Position numbers and translations under genes: made by a program
In this document: positions 1-12,980 of the stretch, piece by piece
How the letters are laid out: the number at the start of each line of letters is the position of its first letter
Numbering within the stretch: position 1 is the stretch's first letter
The notes under the pieces: generated by a model
Told to the model about the DNA's origin: nothing
What the model saw: only the letters and a program-made list of their open reading frames with translations
The model's database searches: none
NCBI GenBank assembly: GCA_016800925.1
Contig: JABCPU010000095.1
Span: 62,001 to 126,000, forward strand
Source of the DNA: Suillus spraguei
Lineage: Eukaryota; Basidiomycota; Agaricomycetes; Boletales; Suillaceae
Direction of reading: 5' to 3'
Length of the DNA stretch: 64,000 nucleotides

Positions 1-2061
1 CTGCGAAGGAACGCGAGAAGGCGGAGAAAGCGGCGCAGAAGAAAGTAGCGAAGACGCCTTCTTCGTCTGGCTATACCACGCCGGTTTCTCAAGCGATGTC
101 TCCTGTGAATACACCGAGTAGGGCCTCGAAGAAGGTTGGTATGGGTGCGAAGAAGTCGGGAGCAACGACTCCTCGTGGTACAGGGGGTTTGGATGCTCGA
201 CTACTTGACATGGCCGCATTAAATTTATTGCCAAAGAAAGAAGAGCTGATCGATGAACCTCCTCCGAAAATAGCACTAGAGCGTGGAAAGCTGTTGCAGG
301 AAGTTCAGAAAGTCCTTGAAGGGCAAGGAGGTGACAAAAAGGCTGTTAGCTTGGTCGTGATTGGTACCAAGTCTTACTGACATTTTCAAGTGAATTTTTG
401 TTGAAATTGAACGACAGGACATGTTGATGCTGGAAAATCGACGCTTATGGGTCGTTTGCTCTATGAGCTGGGGAGAGTTGACGAAAAGACCCGTGTTGCT
501 AATGAGAGAGGCAGCAGTAAAGCTGGGAAGAGTAGTTTCAGCTGGGCATGGGAGTTGGATGGGACCGTTGAAGAACGAGAGAGGTCTGTATCTTTCTGCT
601 ATTTCAAGTGCATGTTCCGACTAATGGGCAGAGGAATCACGATGGACATTGCTTTACAATCTTTGTCGACTCCTCAACGACAGGTCACCATTCTAGATGC
701 CCCTGGACACAAGGACTTCATCCCAAATATGATTTCTGGAGCCGCGCAAGCCGATTGCGCGTTACTTGTAGTTGATGCTATCACTGGGGAGTTCGAGGCA
801 GGTTTCGACCGTGGTGGTCAGACTCGTGAACATCTACTACTAGTTCGGAGCCTTGGCGTATCTCAAGTTATTGTGGCAGTCAACAAACTAGATCAGGTTG
901 GTTTAAGGTCTCCCATCTCTTATCATCACCGACATGGTTGCAGGTCAATTGGGATCCGAGTCGATTTGAAGAAATATGTGGGTTACTACGCGTCTTCCTT
1001 GTCCAGTCTGGGTTTCCTTCTCCGAAAACGAGCTTTGTCCCAGTAAGTGCCATGCTCGGCGTCAATCTTGTCAACTGTACGGACGCCGATGCTTCGGTAC
1101 TGTCTAAATGGTACAAAGGCCCTACGCTGGTCGACTTGCTTGGTGAGCCATTTTGCACTACCTGCATTGATGTGCTCAATTGCATTCAGATAAACTGGAG
1201 CCCCCTGCTCGTGAAATTGCCTCCCCATTAAGAATACCAATATCCAATGTCTTCAAGGGACAAAATTCCGGAACGGGTGTATCTGGTCGTATATGTGGTG
1301 GTATTGTGCAAGTCGGAGAACACCTTCGTGTACTCCCGGGAGATGAATCTGCGATCGTTCGACGTGGGTTCCTATGTATACTTGATAGTGTTGTTGTGCG
1401 GATATTGATCAATATTCAGTTATCGATGTTGAAGAACAGAGTGTGCCTTGGGCAGCAGCCGGAACCAATGTAACTCTGTACCTGACTTCCATCGACCCTA
1501 TCCATCTGAACATCGGAAGCGTTCTTTGCCCGCCGTCGGATATTGTGCCATTGGCTACAGTCTTCACAGCTCGAATCATAGTATTCGATATTCAGCTCCC
1601 GATTACTACTGGTGCATCAGTACGTCATCTAGATCCTTTTTATTGCATCTCATAATCCCGGGGTTAGATCGAGCTGTTCCATCACTCACGAGATGTACCT
1701 GCCACGATATCAAAGTTGATAGCTACCTTGGACAAAGCTTCTGGGCTAGTGACGAAGAAGAACCCTCGGTGCGCTTTATGCCTTTTTCGTCTTGCCGGGG
1801 ATTACGTCTGATTTTGCGCTAAGGGTACTGACTAAGGGTACTTCCGCTGAGGTAGAGATTAGTCTGCGTGCTGGGACCCTATCGGGTCCTTCACTCAGCA
1901 CTCGCCCCATTCCATTGGAACCATTCTCTGTGAACAAAGACATGGGAAGAATTCTTGTTCGACGGGGAGGTGAAACAATAAGCGCAGGTAAGCCCTTGAC
2001 ACTGATAACCATCAAGATGCTCAAGACTTTACTAGGTATTATTGTGAACATTATCTCCTGA
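1..2061 (+). CDS. HBS1: HBS1-like translational GTPase (5' partial)
   Basis: C-terminal part of an EF-1alpha/eRF3-family GTPase that, with Dom34/Pelota, releases stalled ribosomes in the cytosol. The reading frame enters at base 3 with a Lys/Glu-rich linker. A small intron (about 366-419) splits the P-loop: VVIG before it and GHVDAGKST after it. [13 protein letters not shown] and NKLD (G2-G4) follow, then the SVPVSA-like SFVPVSA motif and two beta-barrel domains. Further introns lie near 583-630, 896-942, 1140-1190, 1353-1407, 1621-1668 and 1771-1825. The last one, 1988-2035, is confirmed by frame: it turns SAG into [10 protein letters not shown] before the stop at 2059-2061, matching the usual GIVTEI ending of the family. 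No frame breaks were seen. The absence of an EF-1A tRNA-binding signature and the long linker favour HBS1 over eRF3 or EF-1A. The start codon lies outside the window. Confidence 0.93.
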
Positions 2062-2264
2062 AATTAAGACAGAAATACACATAACGCTATTACTTATGTA
2101 CAACAGCCACGTAATTCCCACAGAATTCTCATTGGCAAAAGGGAGAGATCACATAATGTTGAAAGACATGAGAAGTCTGCATCGTCAGAGGCTGTGAAAG
2201 CGCGAGGAGAATGCAAAGAGCTATCGACATGCGAATGCTGGCGATGAAGATGTGGTACAAGTAT

Positions 2265-3903
2265 CTACTTCTTCGTCTTCTTGTGAGATAAAAATTCCCT
2301 CAATTTGGCGAAGAGTGACCGTCGCTTCTTCTTCGCGCTAGCAGTGCTGAACTTGGAGGATGACGGTATTACAGTGGAGTTGGTGGTAGTGGAAGCCGGG
2401 AATGAAACCTCCTTTGAATCTTTGGGGTCATCATTTGATGGCATGGATGAAGTGGTAACTTCAGGGGTATCTTGAGGCTCGGGGGCCGGCAAAGACGGCT
2501 CATTATTGGGCGCGATAAGCCCAGTATCAATAGCGGATGCATCCGAATCAGTTGTTTGAGCGGGATCTGGATTGACGTCAATCTCAGATGTCGTGGAAGT
2601 GGCAGCTGCGTCTGAAGAGAGCGCGACTGCGTCCACAAGTAATTCTCCATTCTTCTCTTCGGCTGCCTGTGCTTCCGAATTATCTCCCTTCGTAGGTTGG
2701 CTATGTTGCTCTGCAGCTTGAATTTCCTGCGTGACAGAAGGTACTGGTTTGGACAAAAATATGGGAGAATGTGTCGACGGATTGAAAGTAGGAATTGTTG
2801 CATCCAATGAATCGGAGACAGAAGGGTCACATGTATCAGTTTCCCGGTGGTTTGGTGACGTAGATTCGTTCAACATGTGATCGTTGACAGGTAAGATAAG
2901 GATAGGGACAACGGGCGCGATTTGCGGCGCGGGCTCAGTGACATCAGGAGCGCTTTCTGCTAGCACCTCGGCAACAATCGGCTCAATGGCCGAAGTGGTT
3001 GATGGTTGTGGTTGTTCAGTTGTACCCTGCGGAGCGAAAGAAACAGAGGTCAACATTGAAAACAAATTCTAAGCGGTTGCGGTTACCAGAATGTTGACAT
3101 TGTCCGCCGAAGCACGGGGAGTGCTCGAAAATATGTAGCTGATGCCCGAAGAAACATATTCTAGTGCACTAGTAACTTCTTCTGATACGTGCGATGCCGC
3201 ACTCGTCGCAGTGTCCAGAATTGTATGGAAAGTGTCAGCCTCACTACTCGATGCGGGAGGTTCAGCTGATTCGACGATAATGTTGGGAACGTGGATTGAT
3301 ACGACTTCCTTGTCAGGAACGCCTACATCGTCAACAGCGTTTGTGGGATTGGAATCAGATTCAGTGATTCCACCTTGTTGGTTCGCTTCCGATGCCTTCT
3401 GCGGGGAAGTTTCGCTAGACAGTAACAACTCTTCAGGTAATGTAGTAGCTGAAGTCATGGTGTCGGTGGGGCCTTTGGGAGCAGTGGCTGATGGATGTTC
3501 CGTTATAGGAGTGGGTTTAGAGGGCGCGATAAGAACATTATTAAGGTTCCCGGCACCATCTAACTCTGTTGGGCGGTCATTGCGGGTGACCCATTTTCCG
3601 TCTACAATGAACTTATATGGAACTTTCTCATTCCAGGGAACCCTGACATTGCCTACGAAACCAGATGCGCCCTTGGGCAGATGCATAGTGCAGGACCACT
3701 GCCAGGATACGAAAGTAACGAAACTGAACCTGCGGCGGAGGTAGAGAAGCCACTTACGTGGTCGAACGAGCCAGTTAAGATCACATCCGAAGCATTACCA
3801 TAGGGCCTGAGAGTGGAAGACGAGTCACGGTATGAGCGCTCGTGGATTTGGGGACAACAGTCACAACACACCACGAAAATTCAGCTTCATGCAAGTCGTC
3901 CAT
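2265..3903 (-). CDS. CBM48 (AMPK-type glycogen-binding) domain protein, CRP1/MDG1-like
   Basis: Four exons: 3903-3872, 3806-3758, 3698-3087 and 3026-2265, giving 484 residues. The first exon is only 32 nt (MDDLHEAEFSW). Splicing restores the AMPK1_CBM fold: the HEAEFSW strand, YGNASDVILTGSFDHWS, MHLPKGASGF, then VPYKFIVDGKWVTRNDRPTE. This is the carbohydrate-binding module of AMPK beta subunits and yeast Crp1/Mdg1. About 380 residues of acidic Ser/Thr/Pro-rich low-complexity sequence follow, ending in a basic Lys-rich tail. Without the AMPK beta C-terminal ASC domain it is not an SNF1 beta subunit; a glycogen- or membrane-associated accessory role is inferred only. The gene is convergent with HBS1, about 200 bp between stop codons. 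Confidence 0.85.
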
Positions 3904-4092
3904 GGTGCCAGACGAAGAGTAGGAGGAGGGAGAAAACAACCTGCAGGAACCCCTGCCGTAACGTCCTCATGTTGGCAATGCTTCAAGCCAAGCTATGTGT
4001 CACACTTCGTGACAAAATAAAAATGTACTTACTAAGGTATCGCTTGATACAAAATCATGATGCGAAGAAAGGGCAAACGGATCTATTCACTA

Positions 4093-7000
4093 TCAACGGC
4101 TTCCCTTCTTGTCCGCTCTCCATTCCTTGAACATTCCGTCGAGACTCTTGTATAACAGATGGGACGGCAAACATCGAATTATCTCACTCATCTTCTCCTC
4201 TGCCTCTGCCTTCCCCTTTTCACCAGAAGCCTTCCGCGCAAAGTCTACTGCCATGTGGAACAACGCTAGTACCGCCAACGATACGTGCGTCTGCTGGGCA
4301 CCGTGTGACGAAGACTGTGAGAGAGCGGCTAAAAGCGGCCCCGACACGCTCGGAGCTGATATCGCAGGTGTAGATTGAGAAAAGGGGGTGGCTCGCTCGC
4401 CTCTGACCAGCCTGAGAAGAATCTCCATCATGTTATCTACCTCAGTCAAATGCGTCTTCACGAAACGCTGCCGCTCCGTGGGAACACCAACAGGGGAGTT
4501 GACTGCCCACCCATCCAATACTGTCCAGATCGTCGGAGCCTTAGAGACAAAATAGTCAGGATCGAGACTCTTGTCAAGATAGCGAGAACGAACTGGGTCG
4601 GGATCTACAACTGCGATCTTTTTTTCCCACCCATCAGCGGCATCCCCCGCTACCCAGAACATTCTTCCAAACATGCTCTTCAGCCACTCCTGGACATCGC
4701 CCGATTTAACCCACTTAGGTTCCGATAATGGGCGCTCAGTATCAAGATGGACCATTAAAATGATCTTTGAAGGTAGCATAGCCTTCGAGAAGGACGGTAG
4801 AGTCTCATCAGTGCTGGACGCTTCAGATAGTGTTGGTAAAGGAGAATATGATTTTGTCGCGTCAGAAAGTCCCTCAATCTATAATCGTGTTAGGGAACAT
4901 AAGAGTAGACAAACATATAATCTTACCAAAACGCCCTTGAGGCCATCGTCGCTACCTTTATCGAGGGATATGTGGACCTCAATTCGACCCTCAGATCTAT
5001 AAACCTTCAAGTATTCGACCACCTCTGCGTCCACGACCAAACGCCTACTGCCAGCAGCATACGATATTGACAGGCGGTTTGCAGATGGCACTCGGCCACC
5101 TTTCGAGACCGCCGTACTCGCTGGAGGGTGCGACGGCTCACCATATGTTGAACTGGAAGAAGTCGACAGCAATGTATTCGAGGTAGGGGAGGCAGGGGGC
5201 TCAGGAAGGTGTTCTTGATCCGCAGACTCGTTGGCACCTTTGGTATGCATAGTAACTTCTTCGGGCTCGACCGGAATTTCGCCGGTAAGCTCCAAGATAA
5301 CCTGCTCTTCTGAGTATGTGCCAATACCCATATCCTCGTCGAGAACTGTTGATGCGAGTGACGCCTCTGCTTGAAGGGGCTTCGGGCCAGAAACCTGCGT
5401 GTCGGATACCTGTGTATCAAGGTACCCAGCATGATCAGCAGACTGTTTCTCGCTATGAGGCATATCAGACTGAACAACAGGAGGAAAACCATGACCAGTA
5501 GAAGAACTTGTGTCAAAGGAAGAGTTCAAATAAATAGCATGAGAAGGATCAGCTAGAGTAGCTGATGCATCAAAGAGCCTATCAACATTTTCATCATCAA
5601 CAGGCTGGGTGGCTGGCGAAGCATCACCACCCTCTTCAGGTGCAGAAACCAAAATATCCACGTTCGGCTGTATAGCGACAGCACTACCATGGTTTGCACC
5701 AAGGTCAACAGCAGCGACATCTGAAGACACTGATGATTTGACTCCTTCAGCATTCAGGACAGCATCATGATTGTCCCTAGCATGTGAGCCATCAGACTGC
5801 TCATGAACACCTCCTGGAGAGGCAATTCCGTCCATGTCAGTACTATGGGAGCCTTTAAGATATACGTTAGTTTGTACAGCCTTGAGCCACGAATGGACGC
5901 TCCCCCCAAGCTCGAAAGCATCCACCCAAAGCAAACAACAAGGAAGGTTTAACTCACCATTTCCATTAAGAAAAGTATTCGTAGCAGGAACGAAATGGGG
6001 AACACTTGCAGCATGGCTCTCCTCTTCATCCATATCATCAACGGTAGTAGCTGCATCGGCATCGGCGCCTATGTCGCCTTCATCCTCAGCAATAGCAGCC
6101 ATGAGCCAATCACCTTCACTGGCAGTTTCTGCCACGCTGGGCGCTGCACTTCCGCGGCCCACTCCATCCAAGTCAATACTAATATTATCGTCCACCTGGC
6201 TGCTGCGAGGAGGAGGCGGTCTTTCTCGACCTTCCTCTGCATCGCCATCATCATCCTCAAGTTTCTTGCGCTTGCCTTTGCGCGTGTCTAGAGGTGCAGT
6301 ATACGAAGCATTATGCGGAATAGGATGCGAGTCATCGGGAGAAACAGGAGTATGAAAATAAATGCGGATGCGAGAGGGTGGAGGCGTCGTCAACGAGGAC
6401 TGCTCCTGATAGGAAACATCCGGCTTCGTATCTGCTACGTCTGTCGGCACAGGTTCTGATGCTGTGACACCAGCATGCATATCTTCGTCCTTAACTTGCT
6501 CTTGTGAGGATTCCAAAAGAGAAGTAGCGACCTCTTTCTCTTCAGCCTTAATAGGCGATGGTAGCACTCCCCACGTCCATCCAAGTTCAGGCATCTCGAG
6601 GCCCACAATCTTAAAGTCAGTGAGCGTGCGCCGATTTTCGTCCTTCTTACCGCTGCTTGCAAATTGCGATGCATCACGGTTTCCAAAATTTGTACTACCA
6701 TCCTGGCGGCCTGCACGACCTGAAGTATGACCTTGTCCTCGTCCACGGAATGCAGGATTATTTTGGTGATGCTGATGTCCGGCATTGAACGACCCACCTC
6801 CTCTACGATTGTGAAAGTCCTTGTTAAAGCCACCCCTCGAGCCGTGTCCACGCAGAGAATTTTGTTGACCAGCGGCGCCACCTCGTCCGCTACCATTATT
6901 CACGAACATGCTGCCGCCTCTGCCCCCACGTTGTCCAGCCAATCCTCCCCTGTTTCCGGTCATAACTGTACCTCTTCCTCTGCCGGAGTTCATATTGCCT

Positions 7001-7761
7001 CCTCTTCCGCCCATTCCACCTCTGTTCCCACCTAGGGGCATCTGATTGGCGCCAGGCTGCCCTGTACCCTGACCCTGGGTCTGGGGATAAATCCCGACAC
7101 TCCCCGGCGGTGCAGGAGGTGGTTGAAACTGAGGTTGAGGAGGGGGAGGTCCGAGTTGTCGGTTCTGACCGTGATGTTGATTCGGGCCATCAAACCGTTG
7201 GCGTTTGGCAGGAGGAAGATGTTGGGGTGGGGTGTGATGAAGACCATGGTTTTGTCGAGGTTGCTGCTGAGGTTGGGGCTGCTGCTGAGGAAAATATGGT
7301 TGTGGAGGGGCCATCGTTTGTGCCACATGCGGGTACGCAGGCTGTTGTTGGGCTACGATTGGCTGTTGAGGTTGAGGAACATACGGTTGCTGATAGCCAA
7401 CGGAGGGTTGATATGGATTGTACTGTTGTTGAGGTGGAGGTGGCGGGGGTTGGACCACAGGCGGTGGTGGTTGATACTGTTGTTGAGGATGACCATGTCT
7501 CTGCTGCCAGTGCATGCCCTGACCACCATAACCGTAATTTGCATACAAAGCACTTTGTTCAGGGGGCGGTCTTGGAGGCTGCTGAGGAGCGGACCATGCT
7601 GGAGCATAAGCTGAAGTCGCTTGTTGCTGTTGCTGCTGTTGCTGGGCTGCCGCTACCCAATAAGCGGAATAATCTGGAGGTGCAGCAGGCGGTGGTCCTG
7701 GAGGAAGTGGTGGTTGTGGCGGATTATATGTCGGTTGCGGGATAAAAGGATTCTTATTCAT
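4093..7761 (-). CDS. Q/P-rich and RGG-rich low-complexity protein, unknown function
   Basis: Unrecognised protein of roughly 1150 residues. The N-terminus is prion-like: Pro/Gln-rich with a run of eight Gln near residue 45. A Gly/Arg/Asn-rich block (GRGG, RGRG) at about residues 240-360 suggests RNA binding. A long acidic Ser/Thr region follows, then a more ordered, Trp-containing C-terminal part (KWVKSGDVQEWLKSMF, TIWTVLDGWAV). The chosen start at 7761 (MNKNPFIPQ) is the first Met of the conserved-looking start; an in-frame Met at 7869 is possible. Introns: 5957-5853 (GTGAGT, branch CTAAC), 4926-4879, and probably 4593-4540. The first and third are multiples of three, so retention would keep the frame. 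It lies 190 bp upstream of the CBM48 gene on the same strand. No catalytic domain was recognised. Confidence 0.75.
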
Positions 7762-8199
7762 GACAAAATCCTGAAGCTGCCGTCGTGGTCGCCGTGGTCG
7801 CCGATATACACCTCGTCGTCGTCGCTCGTAGGCGTGATTACTGCAGTTGACACTGAAAATGCAACACATTCATGCTTATGTCAGCCCAGACACTTTGGTG
7901 TCCTACATAGTATACTATTGTATACTTTTACCCTTGGGTGAAAAAAAAATAATTTGAACGTAAAAATAATGCCATAGAAATACAGGGACGGAGGTTGATA
8001 TAAAACTGCCAGTTACAAACTGTCCGTCGGCGTGCATGGTACTACGTCCTCTCATGACCAGCGGATGCACCTTCGGAAGTGCCCGTGGCGCTCGGACCAC
8101 CGGTTATTAGGTCGGCGGGCTTGAGTATAGCTGATTTAGTTTATCGTGACGTTCACGCTGCAGATATTAAGCAATTCGCACATGTTTCGAATATAGCTA
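7762..8199. other. Intergenic, 438 bp
   Basis: Lies between two minus-strand genes. It holds the 5' flank of the Q-rich gene, an A/T-rich stretch with a run of nine A near 7942, and the 3' flank of the small coiled-coil gene. No open frame with coding character was seen. Confidence 0.6.
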
Positions 8200-8689
8200 T
8201 TAGCCACCTACATCATGATCATTTTTATCCTTAGTGACCTGGTCGAAGTGTGTTTGTGCAGTCGAGAGATCTTGTTTGTGTTTCTCTAGCTGCTGTTTCT
8301 GAGTCTAGGAGATTTACATAAGTGCCAACAACAGGAAGGAAAAATACTACACACGTGAAGGCCCGCCTGCGCATTGTGAAGGTCTGCGACAGCTACATCG
8401 TGTTTGCGGGTGATGGCATGGAGGGAATTAACGGTCTCCAGTTCCAGCTTTTCCAGCTTCTTGACAGCTTTCTCTGTTTTATCTACGGACTAAAAAAATT
8501 TCAGGACTGGATAGAATCCAGGAATTGAAGCCTTACCTTGGAAGCCTTGGCTTCTGATTTCTCGTGCTTGTGCACATCTTTGAAGGCCGACTGCAATTTC
8601 TTTTCGTCGGATTTGGCCTCCATTGAGAATTCCTTCTCAAGCTTCTTGATAGACTCTGGATTTGCGAGAAGTTCTGTAGGTGCGGACAT
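8200..8689 (-). CDS. Small Lys/Glu/Ala-rich coiled-coil protein (Ncp1-like)
   Basis: Three exons, 8689-8537, 8489-8355 and 8304-8200, all in phase 0, encode 130 residues. Start MSAPTELLANPESIKKLEKEF; the rest is heptad-like charged helix with repeated KKLEKL, NAQAGLH and QKQQLEKHKQDL. The composition and spacing resemble small basidiomycete proteins annotated as DNA-binding Ncp1, but this is recall of a family style and not a domain match. The first intron is 47 nt and the second 50 nt, starting GTGTGT. The gene is divergent from the mechanosensitive channel gene across about 470 bp. Confidence 0.7.
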
Positions 8690-9157
8690 GTTTGTTGGAG
8701 AGGAAGTTTAAGGTGTAGTTGAACTTCAGAGCTTGCTAAAGCCCCTGAGGCAGACAGCCGATTTGATTTTCCACGTGGCAACTGTACATGACAACAGAAA
8801 TCTCTGGAAATCAGCGATCAATCGCAGAATGAATAGTCGACTTTTTCGTCTTACGACCATCTTGCAGATTCTTGATCCAGCAATACCGCGACGGCGAGAT
8901 CATTGATTCTGTTCAGTTTGCTATTGAAGGCCCCCTTGGAGCACATTAATATCTGCACCGTATTTAGTAGGCAAACTATAAGCACTTGCAACTCCAGCAT
9001 CAGGCTCACTTGGTTCTCCCAGAATTGCTGGTCGAGCAAACTTCTTGTTAACTGATTCCAGTGTCAGTCAGTCTGCAGTTAGGAAAGCAATCATCTTATA
9101 TCTATCGATAATTGCAGCCGACTGCCCTGTGACGTGATTCAGAAGCTGCTAATACAT
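8690..9157. promoter_or_regulatory. Shared divergent promoter region
   Basis: 468 bp separate the start codons of the small coiled-coil gene (minus) and the channel gene (plus), so both promoters must lie here unless 5' introns extend them. No clear TATA box was picked out, and no coding frame was supported. Confidence 0.5.
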
Positions 9158-12100
9158 ATGGAGTACGACGATAGCAAACTCCGTCCTCCCCCTTCATTTG
9201 CGCCTCACGATCCGTCGTTCGCCTGTGACGACATCAGCGAGGAGGACCATTTTGTGAACTCCACACCTTCGTCTCTTTTCCAACCTAGTTTAGGCACCTC
9301 CCAGTTGGTGCTGCACCACTACCCATCGCAAGAATCATTTGCAGGCCACTCCCAGGTCAATTTGATGAGTAACCACGAAAAAAATGTCTATGGGTCACCA
9401 CAAAGCAGCAGACAGGAAAGCGGGGACTCGCAAACAGGGACTCAGAAGCCATCTGTCCACTATCACGAGGATATAATATCACCTCCTGCTACTGGAAGTC
9501 ACCTTGGTTTTCCCAAATCAGATTCACGTCAATCTTCGGACGATGAGGATGAGGAAGACGAGTTTGATTGGAGCGGTGACGAGGATCTAAATAATGAGGA
9601 AGCTAAGTTCGAGAAGAAAATGGGTATAAAAATTAAGTCTCCCGGCTGGGGCATTATCAGGTAGGTTTGTCGAAGATGTACACCATTTCCAACCAACACG
9701 AACATTACAGGCTAGTTACCTTACTCTTCTCCTCACTCATCGGGTCCACCTTACTTGCGGCAATCCTAATAACTCCCGCACTCCTTGTTCATTTCTTCTG
9801 GTACAAGCCACATCCAACGGACTACAGGCATTTTGTCAACATCAATATTGAGGCTTGGCTCTTCTGGGCAGCAGCCAATGTCGTCATTTCTTGGGGTCTC
9901 GCAATGATCATCGACATTGTACCTGCCATCATACGTGTGGTGATTGCAGTTACATGGGGCCATGTCTCAGAGACCGTTAGAACGAAGCTCGAGTTGTATG
10001 CCTCGATCAAGGACACTATCAAACCTCTATTCTATGCCGCGAGCGCCTGGCTCAGCTGGAACATTCTGTTCCAGAATATCTTTAAGTTGAATGACCCGTC
10101 TGATACCCAAAATTATGCACCCTACACGTACCGTGTGAGCATCATTCTCTCACTCTTCATGTTCTGAAGCTCATTGAAACACCAGGTTGCCCAAGTGATC
10201 GAATTCCTGGCATTTTTTACCCTAGTGATTTGCATGAAAAGAATGTTCTCCCATGCTATCGGTGAGGTCACCTGACTCGTTTCAAAACCATAGGTCTCAT
10301 TGCTCCCAGCATTTGCATTCCATAGGACTGCGTATAAGGAACGTCTGGATGAAGTCAAGAAAGCCCTTAAAGTGATAGACACGCTTCGCGAGTACAAACC
10401 CAAACCATCGGTTCGTCACAAGTCCCACAGCTCCCATCCGATGTTTGCGACCTTCACTGGGCTCAATCCGTTCAGCGACAAAGAAAATCACAGTACTCTT
10501 AGTAGCGGACCGCGCCTGGAGAGCTCCGCACAAAGTGAAGGTGATGAAGCAGATATGGAGGATGGAGCAAAGCTGAATAAGAAAAAGGGAAAGGGGAAGA
10601 AACACAGGCAGTGCAAGTCGACCATTATTGTGGCCTCGGAAGATCTTGAGTCTTCGGCCACAACGCCAGCTACTCACTTCCCGGTCGATAAGCATACAAC
10701 TCATACATATCCTCCTACCCCTTCTGGCCAGCGTTCTATTGACCCACACACCGAAGATCGCACCATTTTCGTTCAAGCAGCGAAGGCGTTCAAGACTGCT
10801 GTATTGCATGATGCTCGGAATGTCAAAGGCGCTACTCATGAGCTTGATGCGTTGGTCTTCAGCATGAGCTCAACACGCGAAGCAAAGGTAGGAGCATTTG
10901 GAATTGTGTTATGTGTATGCTAAAACCAACTTGGACGCCAGCGTCTTGCCAGGGCGATATACAGGACTTTCAGAGACCGCCGACGTACCTACCTCACGCC
11001 CGAAGACTTTTACCCCGCATTCGCTACGCAGGATGAAGCTAAAGACGCTTTCCGGGTTTTCGACAGCGACAACAATGGTGATGTATCGCGGTCCGAGATG
11101 AAGTCATCACTGCTTCGCGTGTACAAGGAACGTCGATCCCTGTGGCGCAGTATGCATGATGTTGGCGCTGCGCTCAAGACTCTCGATCAACTTTTATTAC
11201 TCTTTGCCCTCGTCGTCTTGTTCTTCATCTCGTTGAGCATTTTTGGTGTCAGTGTGACGCAGTCCTTGACGAGTGCATATTCCCTCGGTCTCGCAGCCAG
11301 CTTCGTCTTCAAGAATTCTGCAAGTAATGTCTTTGATGCAATCATGTTCTTGTTTGTAACTCAGTGAGTCGCATGGGTGTATGCGCCCAAGTATCAGGAT
11401 GACCCTCTCGTTATAGTCCCTTCGATACTGGTGATCGATGTTTCATCGATAGTGAGCCACTGAATCATGAGCTGGGCGTGGCTAATGATATTCTAATTCT
11501 CATTTTTAGACGAGAATCTAGTTGTTAAGAAGATGAACTTGTTTGCGGTGCGCACATTTATCTGGAATGGATGTACAGTCGCCCTGATACTTTTTTGTCA
11601 GACGGTATTTACTCGATCAGATGGTACTGAAACATATTACTTCAACAGTCAGCTATTCACAAAGTTCATGTACGTACCTGAGAATGTCTTGTGTACCACA
11701 TGATATCTGACAACGCCTATAGTACGAACGTCCGCCGTAGTGGTGTATGAGCCTCTTGTACCTTCTCTGAATACGTTGTACTGATTACCCTGGCAGAAAA
11801 TGGCGGAGTCTTGTACCATCCAAGTTGCTTGGCGTACACCACAAGCAAAGCTAGACGCGCTTGAGAAAAAGCTGAATTTGTGGCTTTCCACTGAAGAGAA
11901 CAGGTGGTTCCAGCCGACCACGTCGGTCGTATTGCAAAACATCAGTTACCAACGCTATCTAGAGTGTTCTATTGGTATCCCGCATAACTCGTATGTTTGT
12001 TTTTCACATAGAAAAGCACAGAAACTAATTGTGTTTTGCAGAACGTGGCAGTAAGTTGCGGAGAATGTGGTTTGAGTGTTCGTTGATGACTTCCTGCAGA

Positions 12101-12364
12101 GACTGGGGCCTCCGGAGTGCGCGCAGAACTGCATTCCACGCAGCAGTTCAATATTACTGCCGGGAGCTAGGGATCACCGCATATGAGGCTCCTATGCCCG
12201 TCACATATGCAGACGCTAACGCGAAACATTATAATGTTCCCAAAGAAGCAGTACTATCCGATATCTCTTCAGATATTCAGTCTCCTGGCAGCCAGCATTC
12301 CCTGATGCAAGTCAAAAGAGCTTCCTTGGTTTCACACCCGTGCGGGATCAAGGTGCTCATTTGA
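9158..12364 (+). CDS. MscS-like mechanosensitive ion channel with EF-hand (MSY1/MSY2 type)
   Basis: Twelve exons: 9158-9660, 9711-10134, 10186-10261, 10310-10887, 10942-11363, 11417-11451, 11510-11547, 11602-11669, 11723-11744, 11797-11990, 12042-12050 and 12100-12364; together 877 residues. Order: acidic cytosolic N-terminus, four or more hydrophobic helices, a basic Ser-rich linker, a canonical EF-hand (DSDNNGDVSRSE, about residues 565-577), then the MscS pore and beta domain (SASNVFDAIMFLF, HPFDTGDRC, WQDWGLR). Fungal Msy1/Msy2 with this order sit in the ER and respond to hypo-osmotic shock and Ca2+. Exon 11 is only 9 nt. After residue IQSPGSQ the frame used here ends at 12364. A frame shifted by one base runs on to 12450 as a basic tail (GFTPVRDQG, RKGKSRKA) that looks coding, so one base may be missing near 12290. 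Confidence 0.9.
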
Positions 12365-12980
12365 CACGTGCACACACCCGTGTGCGGAAAGGCAAGAGTC
12401 GCAAAGCAGCTGTACGGGGAGTGGGTGCGGATGGTGGTGGAGATGGTTGAGCTTAATCCTTTCCAAGTCTCGACCGTGCAATGCGGTTTATTCGGACACT
12501 TCAAAATCCCCGACTCGTAGAGCAATTCTCTTCAAGGATGTCTCTGAACCGGATGATTCGATATGTAATCAAGTATGAGTAGGACGAGTTGGGAACTTAT
12601 AACGATATACCACTGTGGTTGGCTTTCTAGTTTATCCACGAGTTCAGAATATTACTATCTACAAAACATCAGTGTATAAAATATGTGCTAAACAAGTGCA
12701 TATATACACTTACACTTTGAGGAAACTGACTAAATCTCGTTCGAATTTATGAGGTCACTAAAGTTGGTGTTGATTTTGTAAATGTCGTAGTACCAGTGTT
12801 GAGTTGGTATTACTTCGCAGAACGTGTCCGAGACTTGCGTGCAACTCAACAATCGGTGCAGTCGATGGTCAAATTGGCCCTTAAATTCGAAGTCTTCAGG
12901 GACTTCGAGATGGCGGCAACATGACATAAGACTGCATTCAAGTCCGGCTACTCAAGGCAGGATATCTGTAGAATATATCA
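12365..12980. other. Intergenic, 3' flank of channel gene
   Basis: Includes the possible out-of-frame tail to 12450. Beyond it only short stop-rich frames were seen on both strands, including a 65-codon minus frame near 12730-12927 with no recognisable domain. Confidence 0.5.
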
